This document shows, piece after piece, positions 47,331 to 59,380 of a DNA stretch of 64,000 nt. A model generated the notes under the pieces. That model was given only the letters and a program-made list of their open reading frames with translations, was not told the origin of the DNA and made no database searches. Origin of the DNA: Callipepla californica brunnescens (lineage: Eukaryota; Chordata; Aves; Galliformes; Odontophoridae); assembly GCA_023055505.1 (NCBI GenBank), contig JALIRH010000018.1:12012146-12076145 (forward strand), in the 5' to 3' direction. The first letter of the stretch is position 1; each line of letters starts with the position of its first letter. Position numbers and translations under genes: made by a program.

Positions 47331-48864
47331 CTGCTCACAGAAGACTTCCTGATGAGCCCCACCTCATTAACAAAATCTTCAAGATAAAAATAGTTCTAGA
47401 TTGAGTTTTAAGTTTAACATCTTTGAGAATATCATTAAAATACTTCAGCGATGAGTTTTATCTTTATGTAATTAATCACCAAAGTGAACATCTGTTTGGT
47501 TTTAAATTGCTGAGAAGTCAAAATGTTTTATTTGTGATGAGCAATTAAGAAAAATTGCCACTGATTAACTCAGCTCTAGGAAAATGATTTATGAAGTTTA
47601 AATTGTTATGAGAAGAAATTAATTTAATATATATGGTGAAAATTCATGAAAAAATGAAAATTGTTGCATGATACGTTAGAAATATCAAGGCTTTTCTAAC
47701 AATGTATGAATCAAAAAGTAGAAGATGTTTCAACTTATTTTTTCTTTATTTTTGCCGAAATCAAGAAGAAAAAAAACGCTGACTGAAAAGTTATTTCTCT
47801 TTTGTAGTGTGGTTTCCACATACATAAACCAACATAATATAATTTAATTCATCTTATATTCTCCTTAGAATCTGGTGGTTAAAATGCCAGTTGTGTACAC
47901 AAAAATGTTTCTGATAATATCTTTAGTCAGATCTGTCATGTGAAACTGCTATAATGCAGTCAAATTTACTTGCTAACAAGAACTCTAATAAGACCATGAA
48001 TATTAACACTCTAATTGTATGCGTGACAATACAGCACTTAATTAAAGTAAAAATATAAACATATGTGTGTCTATAAACTTATATATGTATTATGTGTATA
48101 CTCTGCACTTTGCTAGTGTATTCAAAATCCTAACCTGGAGAAAAGAAGGAACCAATATCCTGTGTGTCAATAGATCCTAACTCAATGGCTGCTTCAGTGT
48201 TTTTTTTCTCATACACTTTTCATTGGATTAATTTAGCTCAGTCAAGTGATTACAGTAGTCATTGAAAATTTCTTTAATCACTAAATAAGTTCCTGAATCA
48301 GTGAGAATGACTCTATGAGAATAATTCAACATGGATGTATATATTATTTCTTTCATACTCATCTTAAAATCATTGTACGCTATTCTGGAGGTTTTACAAA
48401 ATTCATAGAAAGCAAAACACCACAGATGCCCAAGATATCTCCAGGACTGAAAGACGTCACCAAGGAAAGTGCTACCTCTGAGTTCTTCCGATGGACTTTC
48501 TCTATTCCCTTTTTTATAACTTTTGTTCATTTCCAGACTGTCTTACTTTCTTTGATCTTCAGTGTCTTCACTAACAATGTGAAACAAAACTTTCATCATT
48601 CTAGCCTCTGGTTTTCCATTATGAACACAAATAGAACATGCTTAGATTCTTTGCATTTCAAATCAGTTATTTTCTCCTTTTATGCATTTTAACTATAGGT
48701 AATTTTGACTTCCATAAATCCAGAAAAGCTTTTTTAAAGTGATTTATAGGAGATACTTCTGCATCTTGAGGTACATCTCACAACAGAATTGTATGTCAAG
48801 AAACTTCAGCTGCTGTGCAGTAGCCAGAATTCTTTATTCCCAGTGAATTCACTGAATGGTGGAA
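47331..48864. other. AT-rich unique-looking DNA; no exon recognised
   Basis: Contains overlapping opposite frames of 125 (48315-48692 plus) and 100 codons (48228-48530 minus). Neither has a recognisable domain or splice context that I can support. Confidence 0.45.
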
Positions 48865-49075
48865 ATCATAGAATTATGGAATAATTTGGATTGGAAAGGA
48901 CTTTAAAGATTATCTAATCCCAAACCCCTCACCCTGAACAGAAACACCTTCCACTAGATCAGATTGTTCAAAGCCCCATCCAAGCTGGCCTGGAAACTTC
49001 CAGGCATGGAATACCCTCAGCTTCTCTGGGCAACCTATTCCAGTGCTTTACTACCCTCAATATCTTTATAGAATG
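48865..49075 (-). mobile_element. CR1 LINE 3' end, degraded (minus strand)
   Basis: Begins ATCATAGAATTATGG, then a degraded antisense 3' UTR (GATTGGAAAGGACTTTAAAG), then CATCCAAGCTGGCCTGG and TTCTCTGGGCAACCTATTCC, which are antisense ORF2-end blocks. It is truncated near 49075. Confidence 0.85.
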
Positions 49076-49498
49076 TATTCACCCACAATATAGCTCAATG
49101 GCCAGTCTGAAGCTCTGAATATCATTGTGTGGGTGACAGGGAAAGGCAAGATGGAAAAGAGGAAAAGCAGTGGTAGGGACAAATAGAAGGGGAAAATCTG
49201 ATTTTATAAAATTGATGTTTTCAAATGCAATATTTTTGTCAGGAATTGCTTTCCTGGTTCAAAGCTTTAGTCATACAAGGTTGCAGGAGTTTAGGGTTGA
49301 GGATAAGACCTAGTTGCCTTAAGCAGCTTCTTTGTGTACTTTGCCCTATTATAATAGTGGCAGTATATCTGCCCATTTCAAGCCCTATTTCATTACAAGT
49401 CCCTATATATTTCAACTTTACTAGATTAATCCAGCTATTTTCAAAATATGTCAAAACATTATTTATTAACATTATTTATATGCTATTGGGTGGCAACA

Positions 49499-49568
49499 CT
49501 GCATGGCAGGAGGATTGAAACTAGACAACCCCTAAGGTCCCTTCCAACCTAAGCCATTCAGTAATTCT
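49499..49568 (+). mobile_element. Minimal CR1 LINE 3' end (plus strand)
   Basis: About 70 bp: CTGCATGGCAGGAGGATTG, AAACTAGACAACCCC, then GGTCCCTTCCAACCTAAGCC and a short ATTCAGTAATTCT tail. Only the 3' UTR end is present. Confidence 0.82.
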
Positions 49569-49676
49569 CCCTATATGTATATATAGAATCTTATACATAT
49601 ACATATACATATGTATGTATGTATGTATGTATGTGTATGTATATATATGTGTGTGTATGTATATCTTCTATATTGA
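49569..49676. repeat. TATG/TATACA-type microsatellite
   Basis: CATATA, GTAT and TGTG units begin directly after the CR1 tail; the core (GTAT)n lies at about 49611-49634. CR1 tails are common seeds for such microsatellites. Confidence 0.85.
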
Positions 49677-51339
49677 TCCAAGAAAATATATGTGTATGTA
49701 TAATAACTTCTTAATTAAAGTAAATATTTAATTTCAGAATGCGACGATTTTCTTTCAGACTGAGCAGAAATATTTCCTGCTTGCATTATTTTACTAGAGA
49801 AAAAAAAGATTCTCCAGAAAGTATTTTAAATTGAAAGATCTAATTATTCAATTCTGAAATGTGAACAAATATTTTTTGTATTTTTTTTTTATTTTGTGCA
49901 ATATTTAATTTTTAAAATCTCACATGTGGACTTCTGATTTAATTTTTGATACCCATTTACTCACTAAAACAATAATTTAAAATTCTTCTTGCTCTACTCA
50001 TCTTCTGCAATTCCTACTTGCACTGTTTTGTTTGTTTGTTTGTTTGTTTTGTAAATTGCCAGTAGAGTGTCTTCTTTTTATGTTAATGTCAATTCTTTAG
50101 TGATCAAAATTCCTTTGGCATGCAAAATTAAGCTGGTATTCTGTTCTGTGTGTACTGATAAATGAATGATCACCAGGCAAAAAGGACTGTTTCCAGTGTT
50201 GTTTTCTTAAACATCAGTAGTGTGTTGGAAAAAGATTGAGTCAAGTAATATTTTCTCCAGATTTCCTCATCATGTCTGATGGGAAATTGTGAACTGGCTA
50301 GCAGCTATTCAAAGGATTGTCAAAAGCCATATTTTAAAGTGACAAGTCTAATATGTAAGCAAAACCTCAGGGTTCTTCATGGCATTCTTATATGAGAGCT
50401 TGGTCTACCATTGAGATTCCCTGTAATCAAATATTTCTCAACAAATTCTCTATTGTACTGAAACTTATTCTCAAAAACAGTATGAGCACATGAGGGGATG
50501 CCTTTACTAAATGATGTGTTGAAGTGAAAACAGGTCTAAAAGGAAGTGATTTTAATGAAGGTTTCTAGTTGGATAGAGTTTAGAATTTAGATTTCAGGGG
50601 GTGGAAAAGATTGGTGTTGTGGATTTTTTTTGTTTTCACCAGTTCTTAAGATGTCTTATACTTGGAGAGAGACAGTATTGAATTAAATTCATCCTAAACC
50701 TCATACTAAATAGTTTATATTTTGCTGTTCTTGAAAATTCTGAAGTCCCAGTTCTCCTAAGTGTTTTGCTCTTCTCCACCTTTAAGGCTATAAATTAGAA
50801 TTTGTTTTTGCTTGTACATTACGTAAATTATTTTAAAGACATTTAGTTTGATTTTAACTATATAGGATTACTTCATCCTTTTTTTGAGATTTACAGTATA
50901 TGTTACTTCTAATTGTTCTTTTAATGTGAAATCAGATATATTTCAGAAAACTGGTTCTCCCTTTCCCATCTTAACTTGATCCCAAAATCAAGCTCTTTCC
51001 TTTGAGCTCTCCATTTCACAAGAGATTTTCTACCAACTAGTAATTAATTTTGTAGAAATTGAACTTCTTGTTCTGTCTTTCTCCATAAATTGACCATAGG
51101 TTTGGGATAAAAATCTCTTTTAGAATATGAAAAGCATTACTCCTAGTCTCCTCAGTCTAAGAACACCCTTATCACAAAATGTCTAGCTGTGTGTTAACCA
51201 CTGTAACTCCATAAAGAATGTTTGCCACCCTCTCCAGAAAGTTCAAAGGTTGCATCTTAGCCTTGATATTCTTATGTGATCTTGAATGTCTAGTCTTCAT
51301 AAGCACATAGTAGAAATGTACTCTGTCCTAAGAACACAA
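49677..51339. other. AT-rich unique-looking DNA
   Basis: No feature recognised apart from a (TTTG)n tract at about 50028-50049. Confidence 0.5.
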
Positions 51340-51484
51340 GGTTGGAAGAACACGAGGCCCTGGGTAGCCTGATCTAGTGTTTGATCTAGCAGCTGGCAAC
51401 CCTGTCCACAGCAGGGGAGTTGGAACTATATGATCTTTGAAGTCCATTCCAACTAAAGTGGTTCTGTGATCTTATATTTCTATG
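51340..51484 (+). mobile_element. CR1 LINE 3' end (plus strand)
   Basis: GGTTGGAAGAACACGAGGCC, then a GATCTAGTGTTTGATC block. The 3' UTR core is AGTTGGAACTATATGATC followed by AGTCCATTCCAAC, and the tail is GGTTCTGTGATC. It resembles the copy ending near 31098 (shared GGCCCTGGG and CTAGTG blocks), so the two are likely the same older subfamily. Confidence 0.85.
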
Positions 51485-54400
51485 AACACTTACCTAAAGT
51501 GATCACGTCATACTTCTCTATGTTAACTATCCTGTAAAAATGTGGAGCTTTTCTTTCAGATTCCACATCGAATAAAATTAAAATATTTGCAGGGAAGATA
51601 GAGGCATCTCTTTGCTTATAGCAAAATATTATCAGAAATTATATTTCAAAATTATCACATGTATACTTTACAGAAAAAAAATACCTAAATCATAAGGTTC
51701 TGCTGTTTTGTAAACCTTTTTGTGAACACTGAAGTAGGGTGATGTTAACATCAGAAGATGCACATTTTTGTCATGATTTTAGTATGCAAAAGACTCAGCT
51801 CATGATTTGCAAATAGTTAGAACTTTGTTAATTCAATAGCTAAGCAAAGTATGCAATCTTTGTTTAAAAGAATTACAAAATTGAAATGTCACAAACTCTT
51901 TATAGAAATATTCCATTAAAAAAAACCACACACACACAAAAAACCTGAAAGAATTCCAAGACTCCTGTTTAAAAAAATATGAAGCATAAAACATTGCTAA
52001 AACACTGAAAAGACTTAAATTATTTTACCTCAATTTCTAAAATAATGTCAAAATGTCAGTTCAAACATCATCATTCACAATGAAATAAAATTAGAAAATT
52101 TAAACATCCGAAGTGGAATTCTACCTTAAACCTTTATTCTTACAAAGAAAACACAAAATATATAATAGAAAAAACTTAATGAATCACATAAATTAGTATT
52201 TCTCAAAACACCAAGGGATACCTTATAAATACTGAAGAAATAATTCTAAATTTTATGCTACATATTAACTTGTCTACTTTTCATTGTGCTATAATAATTC
52301 TAGTCACTTGGGTTTATCCTTTTATCTTCAATATTAGACATTGCAGAATACTGAGAATGCTATGTGTTCCAAGAGAATTAACAACTTGTCAATTTTTTCA
52401 TTTTCATCTACATCATTAACTTCATTAACCCTAAAACACTTCATTTTGCACATATCTACCAGACTTCCAAATCATCATGTAAACTGTCATCCTTGTGCCC
52501 CAAATTTGCTTGCGAATTTTCACTGTAATTTTTGTGAAACTAAAATAGAATCTGACAACTGTCTTGTTCTCAGTACAGACTGGGTCTCCACAAAAAAACT
52601 GAAAATAGTTTACAGACTTTCTTCACCCGTAAAGCCTGCTCGTATTGTTTAACTTCTAAGGAGAGGTTGAGGAAAAACAATGCCTAAAAAGAAGCATCTA
52701 AATGGACAGGTTCTAGCCATTCATACTGGCCAGGACAGAAAGGAAAATAATTGTAATTCTTGTTCAGTGGAAGTGAGAACTAAGGTAATTTTAAGATTCC
52801 AGAGAAATTAACAATTCCTGAAATTCCTTTGAAAATGTTTTGGGCATCCTTTAGTATCCTTTACTGTTGAAATAACATTTCCTTCCTGGGCTGGAAAATA
52901 GAGCTGAAACTACCTCAACCATGCACGTGCTTACATTCCAAGTACTCTTTCTATCTAATTAGGTTTATATAACAGTATCAATGACATTAGATTTAGAAAA
53001 CAAAGCAAAACAAGAAAACAGTCTACTCTTCATTAAATTCCATTATTCTGTCTGGCAATGTCATGCTACTAAACTATTTTGACTCATTTATTTTATTTTG
53101 CATTCAGACCTTTCAGGCTCATGTAATTACTATCATTATCAATTAAAACATTCTTCTTGCTTACCTAGTCTAATATATGCAATACTAGTTTTCATAATCA
53201 GTACTTCTTATTTTAGAAATGTAGCCATCCTGCTTTTTTTTCCATTGCATCATCAGTTAAGATTATATAAACTTTTCCCATCTACCTGTCCAGTTCGTTA
53301 CTTTAATTCTGATTTTGAAAATCAGCCTAGGGATTAAATACATAATGAGACAAATTGAAGCAAAGAAATATGTATAGATTTCTGGAAGAGTGACACAAAG
53401 TGATACACACAAACATTATTTCAGGACATTGACTCTTCATTGACTCTTGTAGTTGTTTCTCTTTTTTTGTTGTTTTGTCATTTACTTTTAATGACTAAAA
53501 TTTCATTTCTAATCACAAAACAATGTTTTTCTGTCTAAGATTAGAGAAGATAACAGAATTACTGTAAAGCTAAATGTAATCTACTTTTCTCCTGTTATAT
53601 AAAAACTTTAAAATTTAATAGACAAAACTGTGTTTTGTATTTTGTCAAGCTTAATAATTTCTGGTTTCATTTTGAAGAAAATATGATAGAAAGTGAACAT
53701 CATTATACTGATGATGATAATAAAAATAAGCTAGATATTATTCTGTTTATCTCATTTATACAATTAAGAGTTCGCTTCAGGCTCCTCATCTTTGAAACCT
53801 ACTAGGAACATAAAGGATTGATACAAGCTGCCAAGTGGAAGTTCCTAATCGATATTTTGTCATTTGTTTTTCCCTGCTCACTGTTTTAAAATTCTACAAA
53901 GTACTGTATAAGTGAAAATATCAGAATATCCCACAGAGTTTTGGGGAAAAAAATGTGTTTTACTTACAAGATATTTTATATTCACTAGTTATATCTTTTA
54001 TAAATTTGAACTAGGACTTTTGTGCCCTAAAATATTGGAAAAAATATTTTGTTGCCATCTTGCATCAAAATCAGTATAATGCAATTTCTGTATATCACAG
54101 CTACTGCTTATTTTTAGACATTCTCCAGCTTTTCCTCTGTCAGTTTTTTTCTTACAATATAGTAACTATACAGAGGCTATGATGTTCTGCCAGAGTGAGT
54201 TCAAACCTGAGGAACCTTCAAAGTACTTAATTTTCAAATTTTATTCCTCTGTGTTTTAAACAGTCAATTTTGAAATTTGTACTGCAGTGTCAGATGTGAA
54301 CTTTAATTTTTCTTTAACTCATTTCTTCCATCTTTGTGAATTAGACAGCATATAAAATGATTACTTGTAAAATTGTCATGGTGAAGCTGAAGTCAGCTGA

Positions 54401-55769
54401 TTAAGCTTTGTATTATGTTCTCTGAACTCAAAGACAGCTATAATTTCACAGATCCTTGGATGTCATAGTATGAACATCCGAGTTTCTAAAATTAAATATC
54501 TCTGATGCTCTCTTTGCTGTCTTTTCTGGCAAAAAAGACATACAGATGGTTATCCAGATTTTCTACTTGCATGTCTATAAACTACATTGGAATCAACTCC
54601 TTAATGGCAAGTGCCTAAAATACTGTGTATTTCTAGGAATTTTATTAGCACTTGCATTCTGTAATACTTTATAACTTCACTATGTAGTCAGGCTGACTAT
54701 TTTATTTGTAAATTGTGTATAGAGAACTAAAAAAAGTTCAGAAAATCTGACACAACTAATTTTCATCACTTAATAACAATTAGGTTCCTAGGATGTTGCA
54801 TTTCCTTGAAGTAGAAACTATTCTGTTTCAGTCTGCCCTGCTTTGTTTATTAGTTTGTTTTGTTTCACTTTATTTTTGGAGAAGAGAAAAGGAAATTGTT
54901 TGCATGCTTGGTTTTTGTTTCTGTTTTTATTTTTTTCATTAGATTTCCTGAAAAATTATGATCCGTATCAGTTCTAATGTAGTTGTCTTAGTTTAATACT
55001 AATTCTAAAATCTATTTTCTGTTTTCTCTTGAGATTTAAAAAAATGATATGATATGGAATGACTGTCCTCCAGTTATATAAAAATTGCATTGGACAATAA
55101 AAAAGTGTTAAAAGGTATGAATTTGGATAACTATGGAAACACAGTTTTCCAGAGCAGAAGAAAAAGAAAAGTATTCTGAAAAATGTATGAAAATAATTAT
55201 TTTCTTAGCTGATTATAAATGTTTTTATTTTTTTTCTGTAAATGACACAGTAATTTCTGTAATTTCCTAGCTGATTCTCTGAAAGCATTCTTTGTAGTCA
55301 ATACGTTTGACATTCTCAAATTTTATGTAAAAAATTGAAAAGTCAATACTCTGAAAAACAAACACCAGAAGACTATACTAGTAAGAGCATTTGTGTTGAA
55401 AGAATGAATCTTGGTCCTATTTCTTTCTCCAAGACCATCTATTGAATATTTTAGCTTACATAAAATGCAAAAAAAGAAGAAACAAGCTCCAACCCAATTC
55501 CTCCAACCCAAAGATATAAGAAAATTCCAAGTATAGACATTCACTTTAAAACTTGTTTTTCTTTCTGTTCTTATTTCACCATTTTTTTATTTCTATCAGT
55601 ATAGACTACATGTAGAGTATGGAGGACAAAGCATTCCTTCCAATGCTACTGCATTGTTTTCTACTAGCATTCTACTGTATACCTGGCTTGCTTGATAATA
55701 TCTCCACTACTTACTCCTCCCTTTCTCTGTGATTTAGAAGTAACTGACAAGTATATCAGCATTGTCACT
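51485..55769. other. AT-rich unique-looking DNA, no gene recognised
   Basis: Over four kilobases without a recognisable gene or transposon. The longest plus frame (52341-52652, 103 codons) shows no known domain. CACACACA and A-runs occur near 51920-51942. Confidence 0.5.
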
Positions 55770-56045
55770 TCACAGTATAAGGACCTGAGAGGATTAGAAA
55801 AATTCCAAAGGAGAGCTATGAAGGTGTTGAATGATATAGAGGATAAGATGAATGAGGAATGACCAAGGTCCCTCATTTTGTTCATTCCAGAGAAGAGGAG
55901 ATGAGGAGAGGCCTTATGGCAGTTTACAGCCCCTCATGAGAGGAGCGCAAGGGCAATACTGATCTCTGCTCTCTGGCAATGCTGACAGGGCTTGATGATT
56001 CTTGTGGGCTCAGACCAACTTGGTACATTCTATGAGTCTATGATT
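55770..56045 (+). mobile_element. CR1 LINE 3' part, strongly degraded (plus strand)
   Basis: AAATTCCAAAGGAGAGCTATG (decayed KFQRRAMK) opens the piece. A TTCCAGAGAAGAGGAGATGA (SREEEM) block and AGGCCTTATGGCAGTTTACA (GLMAVY) follow. The 3' end carries GCTTGATGATTCTTGTGGG and a CATTCTATGAGTCTATGA tail. Internal deletions shorten it relative to other copies. Confidence 0.82.
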
Positions 56046-56562
56046 TTGGTGGGAAATACAAGTCAGTGGATGTACTGAGAAATTGCCATCTGAGGAAATA
56101 TAGCTAATTTCTAGATCCTTAGTCCTCTGTAGTCAGACACATTTGCATATTTTCAGAGAAAGAAAGTAAGCAATATTAAAAGAGACATCATTTAGTTCAA
56201 AAGCCTTGAAAAACAGACAGCAAATAGTCAGAAGAAAGAACAGAATTTCAGAAGTTCCTGAATAATCTAAATGTCACTTAATTTTTATCAGGAAGACGTG
56301 TTGCCAGTTTATCAGGAAGACGTGTTTCCTTGTGTTGCGACAGTGTTTTTTCTGGCTTTTTCTGATGTTGTAAAAAAGGACAGATTAAATATGGTAAGTA
56401 TTATGGGAACTGTGACAGCAATGAGTAATGTGTGATATATGGACAACATTTTAGCTCTTAAATATCCCAAAAGAAAAGAGAGGCTGTTGAGTAGCTACTC
56501 TTTTTCTGCATGTTCAAGTTGTATTTTCCGGTTTCTTCCTATTCCTGTGACTTCCTATTTGA
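56046..56562. other. Spacer with a 24-bp partial duplication
   Basis: No gene recognised. TTTATCAGGAAGACGTGTT occurs at 56284-56302 and again at 56308-56326, giving a two-copy 24-bp tandem repeat that has started to diverge. Confidence 0.55.
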
Positions 56563-56848
56563 AAGTCACATTTTCCTTTCTCCCTTTTGGGCTGTTGAGG
56601 GACATAGGAGCTTTCTAAGAATACTCAGGTCTTGAATAAGTGGCTGAAAGGCTGGTGCTGCTACAAGAGCTTTGGGTTCTTTGATCATGGGGTGGTTTAC
56701 TTGGCACCTGGCCTGATGGCTGTGGATGGGTCTCTCACCAGTCTCCAAGGGGAAAGTGGATCTTAGCCCAGGAGCTGGAAGGGCTTGTTGAGAGAGCTTT
56801 AAACTAGGCATGAAGGTGGAAAGGGATAAACTGTCACTTTTCCACAGG
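56563..56848 (+). mobile_element. CR1 LINE 5' region: ORF1-ORF2 linker piece (plus strand)
   Basis: The plus strand resembles the part of CR1 just upstream of ORF2, from memory of full-length CR1 elements. Key blocks are TTGATCATGGGGTGGTTTAC, CACCTGGCCTGATGG, GGATCTTAGCCCAGGAGCTG and GAGAGAGCTTTAAACTAGGC. Such pieces are rare because most CR1 copies keep only the 3' end. No ORF1 domain is identifiable. The 97-codon minus frame over it is an antisense artefact. Confidence 0.65.
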
Positions 56849-56861
56849 GCTACTCTCAAGG

Positions 56862-57066
56862 AGTTCTCCCAGTCAGTACCATGTATCTGGGATTACTCTG
56901 ACCCAAGTGCAAAACCTTGCACTTCTCTACCTACATTGAAGCTCATTAGATTCACATGAGACCATCTTTCAAGTTTCTTGAGGTCACTCTGGGTGGTTTC
57001 ACTTCCCTCTAATGTGTCAACATCTCATCTGTGTCAGCGATATTCTCCACGCCCTACTTCTCCATC
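56862..57066 (-). mobile_element. CR1 LINE internal ORF2 piece (minus strand)
   Basis: Antisense ORF2 sequence between the FADD block and the [10 protein letters not shown] block: GATTACTCTGACCCAAGTGC, AAAACCTTGCACTTCTCTAC, CTCATTAGATTCACATGAG and GGTCACTCTGGGTGGTTTC. It lacks a CR1 3' end and lies 14 bp from a plus-strand CR1 piece in the opposite orientation. Confidence 0.75.
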
Positions 57067-58579
57067 AGAGTACAATAAAGCATGGAATCTGTAAGGCTAG
57101 GCAACTTTTTTTTTTTTTTTTTTTTTGTCTCCCTGTATAACAAGATGGTGGGGAGGATAATGGGCTGTTTTGGAGAGCTCTTCTATCAGCTCACAAAACA
57201 TGGGATGGTTGTCTGCATCAATTAGCATTTGACCATGATCGTGTACATGTCAGTGGTAGAAATAGGGGTCTAGGACAAACACTAGCCCCTCCCCAAGATG
57301 GAGATTTCACTTGCGAAGATTCCACAGTAAGGGTCTGACCCATATGTCATTGGCTTCTAAACTGTCACATCATAACTCCAGACACCACTTTCATGAATGT
57401 AAATCCAATGTACAATTGACTCCAGCACCATCCATTTAATATGAACCTATTAACGAAATACAGTTTAAGCATCTGTTCATATTGTATCCATCTTCTCTTC
57501 CACAAACTTTTTCCCATTTCCTTTACTTCATACATCTGGAGACGTGAACGAAATGTCCTTCAGTAACTCCAAGATGTTTTTGTTTACTAGGTTAAGATGT
57601 TTTGCCAGTTTTTTTCTCAGACAAACACAAACACAGAAGGCAGTGAAAAGAGAAGGACTAAGTCCTCTGATTCATTAGTAATTTGATGAGTTTAAAACAA
57701 TGACACTAATTTATCAATCAGGCAAATCAAATCGTCTAAAAGACTAAAGACTAAATTTCACTTAGCACTATGTAAGAGACTAAAGCTGTACCAACAATTT
57801 CACTAGAAGGTAAACTATATCAATATATTTATTTGTTCATTTGTTTATTACAAAGGAAAATTGCTACGTGTAAAAGTGGAGGCTCTGAAATGCTGTAGAA
57901 CAAGTGGAATAAATCAGACTGGCAAAAGTCAATATGAGTCAATAAATGAGGACCAATAATATTTCTGTACTTCTATGGAAAGATAAATTAGGTCTTTGTG
58001 AAATAAAGTGAACACCTGACAAAAACTGTTAGGCAAACATTTCCTGAAATAAAATTTTCACTTTGCTCAGCTATTTTTTAATGACATTACCTATGGCTTT
58101 CAGTGGGTATGAATGCGTTGATTGGAAATTACATTTCCAGAAAAACTTATATTAATGGAAGTGACTTTTTACTCTCTGCAGCATTTACATAGGAATTCTG
58201 GGTCCAAGAAAAACATTTATTCAGTTATAAAAATAAGGAATTAACTTCCTATGTATTCAAGCAAAACCAGAGAACACAGCTTTAGTTCAGATCATCCAAC
58301 ACTTACTGAGCCTTGAAATGACTATTGCTGGAGTTGTTCTGGAGCATGTCAATGTGGAATGGATGTAGTAAACACTGTAAGCTATCCATGCACAGATTAT
58401 TGAAATAAAATCTTTTTCTTTGAGCTTCAGCATACAGTGTTTGTTCAAATCTAAATGCAGCACAGATCCAATGTTCCAAAAATCATTTTTTTTCCTTTCA
58501 GGAGAAACTGTATTAATGACATGTTCAGCACAGCAGCAAATGCTTTAGGTACTTAAAACAGAACAACCCTGAAACAAGT
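57067..58579. other. Unclassified sequence with poly-T tract
   Basis: A T-run at 57106-57126. Sequence at 57127-57330 is less AT-rich and may be an old repeat I cannot name. The remainder is AT-rich and unremarkable. Confidence 0.45.
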
Positions 58580-59380
58580 TCATAGAATCATAGAATCATT
58601 TGAGTTGGAAGGAACCTTTAAAGGTCGTTGAGTCCAACTCCCCTGCAATGAACAGGAATATTTACAGCTAGATCATGTTGCTCAGAGCCTCATCCAGACT
58701 GACCTTGGACGTCCCCAGGGACAGAGCATCCATCTCTTCTCAAGGCAACATGTTCCAGTGCTTCACCAACCTTATTATAAAAAACTTCTTCCTTATATCC
58801 TGCCTAAATCCCCCTTCTTTTTACTTGAAACCATTTTGCCTTGTCCTATCACCCTGCTAAGAGTCTGCTCCCTTCCTTCTTGTAGTCTCTCTTTAGATAT
58901 TAAAAGGCAACTCTCAGGTCTCCCCAGAGCCTTCTATTCTCCAGGTTGAACAGCCCCAGCTCTCTCAGTCTGTTTTCATATGGCAGGTGTTGCAACCCTT
59001 GAATCACTTTTGTGGCCTTCCTCTGGATGCACTCCAACAGGTCCTCATCTCTCCTGTATTGAATACTCCCCATATGGACACAGTACTCCAGGTGAGGTCT
59101 CATCAGCACAGACTAGAGGGGCAGGATCGCCTCCCTTGACTTGTTGGCCATGTTTCTTTCAATGCAGCCTAAGATATTGTTGGCTTTCTGGGCTGTGAAG
59201 GCACATTGCTGGCTCACATCCAACTTGCCTTTCACCAGGACACAGTACACCAAGTCCTTTTCAGCAGAGCTATTCTCTCTCCTTACATCCCCTAATCTGT
59301 GTTGATAGTGGAGGCTGCCACAACACAGATGAAAGACCTTGCAATTGGATTTAGGGAACCTCATAAGGTTCATATTTTGA
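58580..59380 (-). mobile_element. CR1 LINE 3' half, degraded (minus strand)
   Basis: Starts with CATAGAATCATAGAATCAT tail units, then the antisense 3' UTR (GAGTTGGAAGGAACC, GAGTCCAACTCCCCTGC). It continues through ORF2: a minus frame at 58900-59109 encodes [22 protein letters not shown] and [11 protein letters not shown]; another at 59113-59433 encodes QQCAFTAQKANNILGCIE. It ends near the KCKVFHL equivalent at about 59335-59380. At least one frameshift separates the two frames. Confidence 0.9.

Noticed and set aside
48228..48692. Overlapping 125-codon plus and 100-codon minus frames
   Set aside because: Considered as a possible exon, but neither strand shows a known domain and both cannot be coding; no further support.
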